A stretch of DNA of 37,365 nt from Acidobacteriota bacterium (GTDB taxonomy: Bacteria; Acidobacteriota; Terriglobia; Bryobacterales; Bryobacteraceae), in assembly GCA_021813825.1 (NCBI GenBank), contig JAKAJI010000009.1, forward strand, positions 1 through 37,365, written 5' to 3'. Both the position numbers and the translations under genes were made by a program. Each line of letters opens with the position of its first letter. Within the stretch, counting starts at the first letter, position 1. Below, in pieces: positions 17,276-26,053 of the stretch. Under the pieces are notes generated by a model that was not told the origin of the DNA, ran no database searches, and was given only the letters and a program-made list of their open reading frames with translations.

Positions 17276-18682
17276 ATGCCAGTTACTAACTCGAACCTAT
17301 CTTCACCGACCCGCCGCGACTTACTCGCAGGCGCCCTTGCTACTGCCGCTGCTTCCCGAGCCGCGGCGCAACCAGCCAACCCATCCCGCCCTAACATTCT
17401 CTACATCCATTCCCACGACACGGGGCGCTACCTCTCGCCCTACGGCCACGACATTCCCACGCCGAACCTCCAGAAACTGGCCGGCCAGGGCGTTCTGTTC
17501 CGGTCCGCTTTCAGCGCCGCGCCGACCTGCTCGCCCAGCCGCGCCTCACTGCTTACGGGCCAATGCGCTCACCAGAACGGAATGCTCGGCCTGGCGCACC
17601 GCGGCTTTTCCCTATACGACTACCGTCACCACATGCTTTATCCGTTGCGCGCCGCCGGCTACCGCTCGATTCTCGGCGGTGTCCAGCATATTGCCGCAAA
17701 GCCGGAAACCATCGGCTACGACGAGATTCTGCATTACCGGACGCAGCACGTTGCCGACGTGGCTCCCGCCGCTGCCGCCTTCCTCGATTCGCGCCCCAAG
17801 GAGCCTTTCTTCCTCGACGTCGGCTTCTTCGAAACCCACCGCGAGTACGCTGCGCCAACGCCTGACGATCAACCCCGCTTCACCCAGCCTCCGCGTACGG
17901 TTCCCGACCGTCCGGAAACCCGTGCCGATATGGCCGCCTTTCATGCAAGCGCGCGCATCCTCGACCAAGGCGTTGGCCAGGTGCTCGACGCCCTCGAACG
18001 CAACGGCTACGGCTCCAATACGCTGGTTCTCTCCACAACCGACCACGGCATCTCCTTCCCGCGCATGAAATGCAACCTCACCGACGACGGTTGGGGCGTT
18101 TCGATGATTCTGCGCGGTCCCGGTCTGTTCCCGGGCGGCCGCACGATCGACGCGATGATCAGCCAACTCGATGTCTATCCCACGTTGTGCGACTTGCTTG
18201 GGATTGAGCATCCGGCATGGCTGGAAGGGAAGTCGTTCCTCCCTCTGTTGCGCGGCGAAAACCGGCAGATCAACGAACAGATCTTCGCCGAGGTCAACTA
18301 CCACGCCGCTTACGAGCCGATGCGTGCCGTCCGCACGCAGCGCTATAAGTACATCCGGCGCTTCGGCGGCCGCAGGACTCCAGTTCTGCCCAACTGTGAC
18401 GATGGCCTCAGCAAGTCAGTTTGGCTCGAATATGGATGGAAGAACCGGCCGGTGCCCGAAGAGGAGTTATACGATCTGGTCTTCGATCCCGGCGAAGAAA
18501 ATAACCTGATCGCCGCGGCTAACTCGGCCGGGGCGGCGGATGAAATGCGCGGTCGCCTCGATGGCTGGATGCACGCCACCAACGACCCTCTGCTTCGAGG
18601 TCCAGTCGAGGCGCCGCACGGGGCCGTCGTCAACGACCCGGACGGCATCTCCCCCAAAGAGCCGGTTATCCGCGTGCCGTAG
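17276..18682 (+). CDS. Sulfatase, N-sulfoglucosamine-sulfohydrolase-like, Tat-type signal, Cys-type active site
   Basis: [40 protein letters not shown]; FGly motif [22 protein letters not shown] (Cys codon at 17528), resembling SGSH [22 protein letters not shown]. Confidence 0.9.
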   Translation: [468 protein letters not shown]

Positions 18683-18747
18683 AACGATCGCACGCAGCGC
18701 GACTGCTGTGCCGGGCCTCTTGCGGCCTGAAGTGATAAGCTCTGCGC

Positions 18748-19188
18748 ATGCCGTTGACCGCGCCGCGCACGACGCCGGAGAACCCGGAGGAACGCCAGGT
18801 ACGGGCCGTTCTGCGCGCGGCGGAAGACGCCTGGAACCGGCATGATCTCCAGGCTTTCACCGCGCTATTTGCCCCCGAAGCCGGCTACATCACCCGAGAC
18901 AACGTCATGCTGCGGGGCCGCAACGAAATTGAACGCGCACAGGAAAACGCCCAGGCAGGGCCCCTGCGAGGCATGCAGTTGAAACTTACCGCGAACCGCA
19001 TCGAATTCCTTGCGCCGCAAGTGGTGGTGGTGGATGCGCTCGTGTGCCTGATCCCGGAACAATACGGGGTCAGACCAACCGACGCACTGTCAACACTGGT
19101 TTTAGCCAGAGGGGAGGAAGGATGGCGGATCTATGCGGCTCACACCAGCTATCGAACGACCCCGGAGGGCGAAGGACGCCTTACTTAG
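18748..19188 (+). CDS. SnoaL-like/DUF4440 (SgcJ/EcaC-type) protein
   Basis: VRAVLRAAEDAWNRHDLQAFTALFAPEAGYIT...TLVLARGEEGWRIYAAHTSY is a typical DUF4440 pattern. Confidence 0.8.
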   Translation: MPLTAPRTTPENPEERQVRAVLRAAEDAWNRHDLQAFTALFAPEAGYITRDNVMLRGRNEIERAQENAQAGPLRGMQLKLTANRIEFLAPQVVVVDALVCLIPEQYGVRPTDALSTLVLARGEEGWRIYAAHTSYRTTPEGEGRLT

Positions 19189-19630
19189 ACGATCCCTTCT
19201 CTACCGGATAACCCTGCTCGATCCAATCCGCGCTGAAGTTATCGTCCAGTTCAAGCACCTTGACGTTGTGGTAGCCCATGTCGGCGAGCGTCTTGAAGGC
19301 CGGCCGCAGGTTCGGGCAGTCCTTCATCGGGCAGCATCCGCAGTAGATGACGATCTCGGCTTTCGGATCTACGCCCTTGACTCCGTTCTTCAACAGAGCG
19401 ATACCGTCGGGTTGCGACGCCGGGCCGGCGTAAATCGCTTTCGGGATGTGCTTGGCCCGGTACAGGACATTGAATCCCACCATCAGGATCACCGGTTTCT
19501 CGCCGGCGCCCAGACGGATTGAAAGCGCCGAGGGCTGTAGCAGGTCGGAGTCCTTCCAGGGTTCGCGCAGCGGGCGCGAGAAGACCGCTAGGGCAAACAG
19601 TAGAACGAGGAGGAGGGACTTGAGCTTCAT
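19181..19630 (-). CDS. Exported rhodanese-like domain protein with Cys-rich active loop
   Basis: N-terminal MKLKSLLLVLLFALAVFS; rhodanese-like AKHIPKAIYAGP...IVIYCGCCPMKDCPNLRPAFKTLADMGYHNVKVLELD...GYPVEKG. Confidence 0.8.
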   Translation of the reverse strand: MKLKSLLLVLLFALAVFSRPLREPWKDSDLLQPSALSIRLGAGEKPVILMVGFNVLYRAKHIPKAIYAGPASQPDGIALLKNGVKGVDPKAEIVIYCGCCPMKDCPNLRPAFKTLADMGYHNVKVLELDDNFSADWIEQGYPVEKGSSK

Positions 19631-19637
19631 GTATGAC

Positions 19638-19643
19638 ACTATA
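19638..19643 (-). promoter_or_regulatory. Candidate -10 box (TATAGT on minus) 7 nt upstream of rhodanese ATG
   Basis: TATAGT-N7-ATG, no SD. Confidence 0.45.
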
Positions 19644-19724
19644 CCCTGTCGCCGGGACCTTTAGATAGTTGGCGGCAGAAATGGCGTCCTTCGGCCGGAT
19701 GCTGCCTGGATTTAGCGTACGTTT

Positions 19725-19749
19725 AACCGCGGCGGCGCATACTGCGGTT
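19725..19749. promoter_or_regulatory. Inverted repeat AACCGC-N13-GCGGTT spanning candidate -10 (CATACT 19738-19743) of the czc operon
   Basis: Perfect 6-bp arms. CATACT lies in the spacer, 8 nt upstream of GTG 19752. Confidence 0.4.
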
Positions 19750-19751
19750 GA

Positions 19752-20999
19752 GTGAACTTTCGAAAGCCATACGTGGGCGTAGGCCTGCTGTGCGCTGTGG
19801 CCGCAATTGCCGCGCCCGGCCCCGGGGCCGCGCAAGACACGCTCTCCCTCCACCAGGCGATCGACACCGCGCTGGCACAGAACGCTCTGGTCGCCGCCGG
19901 TGTACAACGCGTCCACGCGGCCGAAGGCGCCAAGACCCAGGCCGGCCTTGCGCCGAATCCGCGCTTCATCTTCCAACACGAAAACATTCGCCTCTGGGGC
20001 TCGCCTTTGTACGGGTATTGGCAGGACACCGACACCTATGCCTACGTCAGCCAGGTGATTGAAACCGCCAACAAGCGGGGGCATCGCGTCGAAACCGCCT
20101 CGGCCGGCCTGAACGGCGCCAAGGCCGAGCAGGATGTCCTGAAGTTTCAGATCTCGGCCCGTGTGGCGGCGGCTTACTGGGCCGCTGCCGGCGCCGACCG
20201 CATGCGACGGTTGCTCCGGCAGCAGGAGCAGAACATCATGCAGACCCTCAGCTACACCGAGGTGCGTGTGAAGGAAGGCGCCGCCGCCGGCGTGGACCTT
20301 ATGAGAATGCGCCTGGAACAGCAGCGCGTTTCCGCCTTGCTTTCTACGGCGGAGGCAGACGCCGTGCGCACCCGGGCGATGCTTTTCGAAGCGATGGGCA
20401 TTCCAGCGCGCGACGACGTGACGCTCAGCGAAGACCTGGAGTCCATTCGCGTCCCCGTGGTTCCCGACACCGCGCAAGTGCTCGAGCAACGTCCCGAAGT
20501 GCGAGCGCTGCGGCGCGCCGCGGACACCGCGAAGGCGAACGTCAAACTGCAGCGCGCGGTGGCCACGCCGGACGTCGAGGTGCTCGGTGGTTACAAACGC
20601 ACCGCCGGAGTCGACACGCTCATCGGAGGCGTGCAGTTCAACCTTCCCTGGCGAAACCGGAATCAGGGCAACATTGCCTCGGCCGAGGCGGAGGTGCGCG
20701 GCGCCGAAGAGAATCTCCGCGCGATGACGGTCCAGGTGGAAACCGAAGTGAGCGCCGCCGTGGCTGATTACAACGTAAAACGGGCGCTGGTTACCGAAGC
20801 GTTTCCTGAGATGCGCCGCAACGCCGCCGAGTCGGCCCGCATCGTCACGGCCGCGTGGAAAGAAGGCGGAGCCGACATCCTCCGGTGGCTCGACGCCGAG
20901 CGCGTGCGCATTGATGTCGAACTGCAGTATGCCCGGGCGCTCGTCGACTTCCAACAAAGCGCACTCCAGTTAACCATCGCCACGGGAGCGAACCCATGA
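19752..20999 (+). CDS. czcC: TolC-family outer membrane protein of a heavy-metal efflux system (CzcC-like)
   Basis: TLSLHQAIDTALAQNALVAAGVQRVHAAEGAKTQAGLAPNPRF..., and location directly upstream of an MFP and an HME-RND pump. Confidence 0.85.
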   Translation: MNFRKPYVGVGLLCAVAAIAAPGPGAAQDTLSLHQAIDTALAQNALVAAGVQRVHAAEGAKTQAGLAPNPRFIFQHENIRLWGSPLYGYWQDTDTYAYVSQVIETANKRGHRVETASAGLNGAKAEQDVLKFQISARVAAAYWAAAGADRMRRLLRQQEQNIMQTLSYTEVRVKEGAAAGVDLMRMRLEQQRVSALLSTAEADAVRTRAMLFEAMGIPARDDVTLSEDLESIRVPVVPDTAQVLEQRPEVRALRRAADTAKANVKLQRAVATPDVEVLGGYKRTAGVDTLIGGVQFNLPWRNRNQGNIASAEAEVRGAEENLRAMTVQVETEVSAAVADYNVKRALVTEAFPEMRRNAAESARIVTAAWKEGGADILRWLDAERVRIDVELQYARALVDFQQSALQLTIATGANP

Positions 21000-22264
21000 C
21001 CCAGAAGAACATCTTTTCCGACGAGACGGCGCGCCTCCAGATGATGGTCGTCGGCCTCGCCGTCGCCGTGGCGGCGTTGGTTGCCTACATCGTCCTGTCA
21101 AAGCCGGGTGAACCGCCTGCTCCGCCCGCACCGCAGGAAACCGCGCCTCCCGCCGCGGCCCGGCCACGGTCGAGGATCGTGTTGTCCGCCGCGGCGCAGC
21201 AGGAGGCAGGCATTCAACTCACCGTATTGTCTCCTCGTACGGAACGCTCCACGATCCAGGCCAACGGTCAACTCGTGCTCAATGAGAACGAAACCTGGCA
21301 TGTCGGCTCACTGGTGGAGGGAAAGGTGACCGAGGTGAGGGCCAACGCCGGCGATCGCGTCCGGAAAGGACAGGTGCTGGCTCTGGTCCACAGCCACGCG
21401 GTCCATGAAACCCGCGCTGCGTACGCGCAGGCTCTCGCCGAACTGGACCGCGCCAAAGCCGCCCGCGAACTTGCCCGCCGCAGCGCCGCTCGTGCCGATC
21501 GCCTGTTCCGTCTTCAGGCGGTCTCGCAGGAACAGGTCGATAGCGCCAACAACGACCTCCGGGCCGCGGAAACCGGTGTCGAGAAAGCCGCCGCCGATGT
21601 CGAAAAAGAGCGCCGCCACCTGATCGAGTTCCTCGAAGTGAATCCCGACACGCCGCACGCCGCCGCCGAATCTCCGGAAGCGGACTCCGTCCCGATCAAA
21701 GCCCCATCGTCGGGGACCGTCATCCGGCGCCTCGTCAGCTCCGGTTCGGTTCTCTCGGTCGGCCAGGAAGCTTATACGATTTCGAATCTCAGCAGCCTCT
21801 GGCTCATCGCTGCCGTCAATGAAGCCGACCTTGCGGCCGTGCATCCGGGCGTGGCCGCGCGAATTTCTGTCCGCGCCTATCCGAACCGGACCTTCGCCGG
21901 GCGCGTGCTCCAACTCGGCGAAGAGATGGACCCGGCCACGCGGTCGCTCAAAGTTCGCATCGCCGTCGCTTCGCCGTCGGAAGAATTGAAACCCGAAATG
22001 TTTGCCCAGGTTGAAATCGACGGCGCCGGCGGCCGCCCGGCGATCCATCTGCCCGAGACGTCGCTCGAAGACATCGACGGCGAACGCGTTGTCTTCGTCC
22101 AGACGTCGGCGGATTCTTTCGAACCTCGGACCGTCAAGACGGCGCCCGCTACCGCCGGTCTCGTCGAAGTCGTCAGTGGCGTTACGGCCGGCGAGAAAGT
22201 GGTCACCAAGGGCGCGTTCATTCTCAAAAGCGAAATGCTGAAAAGCCGGCTTCAGGGAGATTAG
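20996..22264 (+). CDS. czcB: Efflux RND periplasmic adaptor subunit (CzcB-like)
   Basis: MFP features: GSLVEGKVTEVRANAGDRVRKGQVLALVHSHAV, IKAPSSGTVIRRLVSSGSVL, VVSGVTAGEKVVTKGAFILKSEMLKSRL. ATGA overlap with czcC. Confidence 0.9.
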   Translation: MTQKNIFSDETARLQMMVVGLAVAVAALVAYIVLSKPGEPPAPPAPQETAPPAAARPRSRIVLSAAAQQEAGIQLTVLSPRTERSTIQANGQLVLNENETWHVGSLVEGKVTEVRANAGDRVRKGQVLALVHSHAVHETRAAYAQALAELDRAKAARELARRSAARADRLFRLQAVSQEQVDSANNDLRAAETGVEKAAADVEKERRHLIEFLEVNPDTPHAAAESPEADSVPIKAPSSGTVIRRLVSSGSVLSVGQEAYTISNLSSLWLIAAVNEADLAAVHPGVAARISVRAYPNRTFAGRVLQLGEEMDPATRSLKVRIAVASPSEELKPEMFAQVEIDGAGGRPAIHLPETSLEDIDGERVVFVQTSADSFEPRTVKTAPATAGLVEVVSGVTAGEKVVTKGAFILKSEMLKSRLQGD

Positions 22265-22268
22265 CCGC

Positions 22269-25200
22269 GTGCTGCTGAAGATCGTCGAATCCGCGCTCTC
22301 CCACCGCTTGCTTGTTCTCGGCGGCCTTCTCGCCGTTGTCGCCCTCGGCATCGGCGTCATGCTCCGGCTTCCCATCGACGCCTTTCCGGATCTTACAAAC
22401 AACCAGGTGGTTGTCATCACCGAGTGCCCGGCCATGCCTCCACTCGAAGTCGAGAGCCGCGTCACGTTCCCGATTGAATCGGCGATGATGGGCCTTCCCC
22501 GGACACTGGAAATCCGCTCCACGTCGAAGCTCGGCCTGTCCATGGTGACCGTCATTTTTGAAGACGCCGTTGACACCTACTTCGCCCGCCAACTGGTGAA
22601 TGAACGCGTCCAGGAAGTCCGGAGCCGTTTGCCGGGCGGCCTCGAACCCTCGCTCGGCCCGGTGGCCACGGCGTTCGGCGAAGTATTGCAGTACACCGTC
22701 GAAGGCAGCGGAACGTCTCTCATGGATCGCAAGACCCTCCACGACTGGAGCATCCGTTACCAACTTCGTTCCGTGCGAGGCGTCAACGAAGTCAATAGCT
22801 GGGGCGGGGAAACGAAACAGTACGTCATTGAAGCCGATCCGGATAACCTCCAGCGCTATGGCCTCACCTTGCGCGACGTCTTCCAGCGGGTCCAGCAGAA
22901 CAACGAAAACTTCGGTGGCGGTTTCATCCAACACAGCGAGCAGCAGTACACCGTTTACGGCAGCGGCCGCGCCGCCAACCTGGACGACCTGGGCAAGACC
23001 GTCCTGCTGGCCCGGGCCGGCGTTCCGGTGCTCCTCCGCGATGTCGCCGTGCTTCGCGAAGGCGCGATGCCCCGGCAGGGCGCGGTGCTCCGCGACGGCA
23101 AAGGCGAAACCGTATCCGGCATGGTCATCGCTCTCAAGGGCGCCAACGGTCTGGATGTCATCGAACGCGCCAAGGAAAAGATCGCCTCGCTCCATCTTCC
23201 GCGCGGGCTTCGGATTGTGCCGTTCTACGATCAGTCCGAGGTGATTTACGGAACCATCCACACCGTCAAAAAGAATCTCTTTGAAGCCGGTGTGCTTGTG
23301 ATTGCCGTGCTGCTTCTCTTCCTCGGCAATTTTCGCGCAGCCGTCCTCGTTGCTCTTGCCATCCCGGTGTCGCTGCTGTTCGGCTTCATGGGCATGGCGC
23401 TGTTCGGCGTCTCGGCGAACTTGATGAGCCTCGGCGCGATCGACTTCGGCATGATCGTCGACGGCGCCGTGGTGATGGTGGAGAACTCGGTCCGCCGGAT
23501 CGGGGAAAGCCGCGGCGCGCCGGTCCGTTCTACGATGCGGGAGGCCGCGGCCGAGGTCGCCCGTCCCATCGCGTTCGGTGTCGCAATTATCATCGCCGTC
23601 TATCTGCCAATCCTCACGCTGGAAGGCCTCGAAGGGCGAATGTTCCGTCCCATGGCCATCACCGTGTGCTCGGCCCTGGTCGGCGCACTCGTCATGGCGC
23701 TCACCGCCGTCCCCGTTCTCGGTTCGTATGTGTTGCGCCCGTCGGACCGGGAAAGCCACGCCCGGTGGTTTGAAGCCATCCAGCACCACTACGGCAACGT
23801 CCTCGACTACGCCATGCGCCACTCGATGAAGATCGTCGCGCTCGCAGTCATTCTTCTCGCCGCCGCCCTCGGCTCCCTGCGCTACATCGGCACCGAGTTC
23901 ATGCCCCGCCTCGACGAAGGCTCCATTCTCGTGCAGACGCGAAAAATGCCCGGCATCAGCCTGCCCGAATCGACTTCCATTTCCACGCGAGTCGAGAAGG
24001 CCGTGATGGAGTTCCCCGAGGTGACGGGCGTCGTTACAAAACTGGGCCGCCCCGACGTCGCCACAGAAGCCATGGGCGTATACGAAGCCGATGTCTACGT
24101 GCTGCTCAAGCCCCACTCGGCGTGGCGCCGCGGGCTCGACAAAGAAGCGCTCATCTCGCAGATGGCGGACCGTCTGGGCCGCATCCCGGGTCTGCTGTGT
24201 AACTTCACGCAACCAATGGCCATGCGGCTGGACGAAGTCGTGTCCGGCGTGAAGGCCGACGTCGCGGTGAAAATCTTCGGCCCGGAAATCTCCACGCTCG
24301 AGTCGCTCGGCGACCGGGCGCTGAAGGTCCTCTCGTCGGTCCGCGGCTCGGCCGACGCGCAGGCGGAAATCCTCACCGGCATTCCCGAACTGCGCGTGTC
24401 GGTAGACCGCGAAGCGCTGGCGCGTTACGGACTCGACATCCGCGATGTCCGCGACCTGCTTGACTCGACCACCGGCGGGGTCACCGTCAGCGATCTCATC
24501 GACGGCGAACGCCGTTTCCCCATCGTAGTCCGCCTGCCGGAGCGATATCGCAACGACCTCGGCGCTCTCGGCGATCTGCAACTGCAGTCGGTGTCGGGCG
24601 AGCGCGTCCGTCTGAACCAGATCGCGTCCATTTCCATCGCCCAGGGTCCGGAAGTCATCAATCGCGAAAGCGCCCAGCGCCGGATCGTTGTGCAGAGCAA
24701 CGTGCGCGGACGCGATCTCGGCTCCTTTGTCGCGGAGGCGCAGCGGCGCATGAGCGGCGCCATCGTTCTCCCGCCCGGTTACTCGGTCGCCTGGGGCGGC
24801 CAGTTCGAGAACCAGCAGCGCGCCACTCGCCGGCTGATGATCGTGCTGCCGGTGTCGATCCTCATCATCTTCGGCCTGCTCTACGCCACCTTCCATTCCG
24901 TCCGCCAGGCCCTGCTGATCTTTAGCGCCGTCCCGTTCGCTCTTGTGGGCGGAATTGGCGCATTATGGGTGCGGGGACTCACGCTGAATCTCTCGGCCAT
25001 GGTTGGTTTCATCGCTCTGTTTGGTGTCGCGGTGCTGAATGGCATCGTTATGGTCAGTTGCATCAACGAACTGATTGGGGCGGGCCGCCCGATGCGGGCC
25101 GCCGTGCGCGAGGGCGCGCTTCTGCGTCTGCGGCCGGTGATGATGACCGCGATGGTCGCCAGCCTCGGCTTCATCCCGATGGCGCTCTCGCAGTCGGCCG

Positions 25201-25373
25201 GCGCCGAAGTGCAGCGCCCGCTCGCCACCGTCGTCATCGGCGGCCTCTTCAGTTCCACAATGCTCACACTTCTCGTCCTGCCCGTCGTCTTTCCCTGGTT
25301 CGGCGGACCGGCGGCGGGAGCGGCTCCGAGCGAAGAGCCGCAATTGGCCGGAGGAAGCCTGTCGCGCCTATGA
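22269..25373 (+). CDS. czcA: HME-RND heavy-metal efflux pump (CzcA family)
   Basis: 1034 aa RND protein. TM4 signature DFGMIVDGAVVMVEN; ALGIGVMLRLPIDAFPDLTNNQVVVITECPAMPPLEVE. Confidence 0.93.
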   Translation: MLLKIVESALSHRLLVLGGLLAVVALGIGVMLRLPIDAFPDLTNNQVVVITECPAMPPLEVESRVTFPIESAMMGLPRTLEIRSTSKLGLSMVTVIFEDAVDTYFARQLVNERVQEVRSRLPGGLEPSLGPVATAFGEVLQYTVEGSGTSLMDRKTLHDWSIRYQLRSVRGVNEVNSWGGETKQYVIEADPDNLQRYGLTLRDVFQRVQQNNENFGGGFIQHSEQQYTVYGSGRAANLDDLGKTVLLARAGVPVLLRDVAVLREGAMPRQGAVLRDGKGETVSGMVIALKGANGLDVIERAKEKIASLHLPRGLRIVPFYDQSEVIYGTIHTVKKNLFEAGVLVIAVLLLFLGNFRAAVLVALAIPVSLLFGFMGMALFGVSANLMSLGAIDFGMIVDGAVVMVENSVRRIGESRGAPVRSTMREAAAEVARPIAFGVAIIIAVYLPILTLEGLEGRMFRPMAITVCSALVGALVMALTAVPVLGSYVLRPSDRESHARWFEAIQHHYGNVLDYAMRHSMKIVALAVILLAAALGSLRYIGTEFMPRLDEGSILVQTRKMPGISLPESTSISTRVEKAVMEFPEVTGVVTKLGRPDVATEAMGVYEADVYVLLKPHSAWRRGLDKEALISQMADRLGRIPGLLCNFTQPMAMRLDEVVSGVKADVAVKIFGPEISTLESLGDRALKVLSSVRGSADAQAEILTGIPELRVSVDREALARYGLDIRDVRDLLDSTTGGVTVSDLIDGERRFPIVVRLPERYRNDLGALGDLQLQSVSGERVRLNQIASISIAQGPEVINRESAQRRIVVQSNVRGRDLGSFVAEAQRRMSGAIVLPPGYSVAWGGQFENQQRATRRLMIVLPVSILIIFGLLYATFHSVRQALLIFSAVPFALVGGIGALWVRGLTLNLSAMVGFIALFGVAVLNGIVMVSCINELIGAGRPMRAAVREGALLRLRPVMMTAMVASLGFIPMALSQSAGAEVQRPLATVVIGGLFSSTMLTLLVLPVVFPWFGGPAAGAAPSEEPQLAGGSLSRL

Positions 25374-26053
25374 GAGTTCTGCTGGTCGAAGACGAACGCG
25401 ACGCGGCGCTGATGCTCGCCAAGGGTCTGCGCGAACATTCCTTTGCCGTCGATATCGCCGAGGATGGTCCGAGCGCGCTTGAAAAGATTCACGAGAACAC
25501 CTACGATCTCGTGCTGCTTGACCTGATGCTGCCCGGCATGGATGGTCTCGACGTCTGCCGCCAGATCCGCCGCGAAGGTGCCGTTCTGCCGGTGCTCATG
25601 CTCACTGCCCGCGACGCCGTCAGCGCCCGCATCTCGGGCCTCGACTCCGGCGCCGACGACTACCTCTGCAAGCCGTTCGACTTCCAGGAACTGCTGGCCC
25701 GTATCCGTGCGTTGCTCCGCCGCGGGCCCGCGCTCGAAGACCCGATCATTCGCGTCGACGGCCTCAACATCGACACCCGCGATCACACGGCGCGGCGAGG
25801 CGACCGTGTAATCGAACTCACCGCCAAGGAATACGCTTTGCTCGAATACCTCGCCCGCCGCCGCGGCGAAGTTGTCGGACGTGCGGAAATTTCCGAACAC
25901 GTCTGGGACGAAACCTACGACCCGTTTTCCAACCTTATCGAGGTCTATGTTCAGCGCCTTCGCCGCAAAATCGACCAACCCGGCGAACTTCCCCTGATCC
26001 GCACGCGGCGCGGCGAAGGCTACATTCTCGGCGGCGAAGACGATGTTTCCTAG
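25370..26053 (+). CDS. OmpR-family response regulator
   Basis: MRVLLVEDERDAALMLAKGLREHSF...DLVLLDLMLPGMDGLDVC...KPFDFQELLARIRALLRR...FSNLIEVYVQRLRRKID. ATGA overlap with czcA. Confidence 0.92.
   Translation: MRVLLVEDERDAALMLAKGLREHSFAVDIAEDGPSALEKIHENTYDLVLLDLMLPGMDGLDVCRQIRREGAVLPVLMLTARDAVSARISGLDSGADDYLCKPFDFQELLARIRALLRRGPALEDPIIRVDGLNIDTRDHTARRGDRVIELTAKEYALLEYLARRRGEVVGRAEISEHVWDETYDPFSNLIEVYVQRLRRKIDQPGELPLIRTRRGEGYILGGEDDVS

Noticed and set aside
19251-20957. 568-aa minus-strand ORF antisense to czcC
   Set aside because: Shadow frame of czcC that also crosses the rhodanese gene out of frame.
22224-24896. 890-aa minus-strand ORF antisense to czcA
   Set aside because: Asp/His/Arg-rich composition with no recognisable motifs, fully covered by the strongly supported czcA. 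It is a codon-bias shadow.
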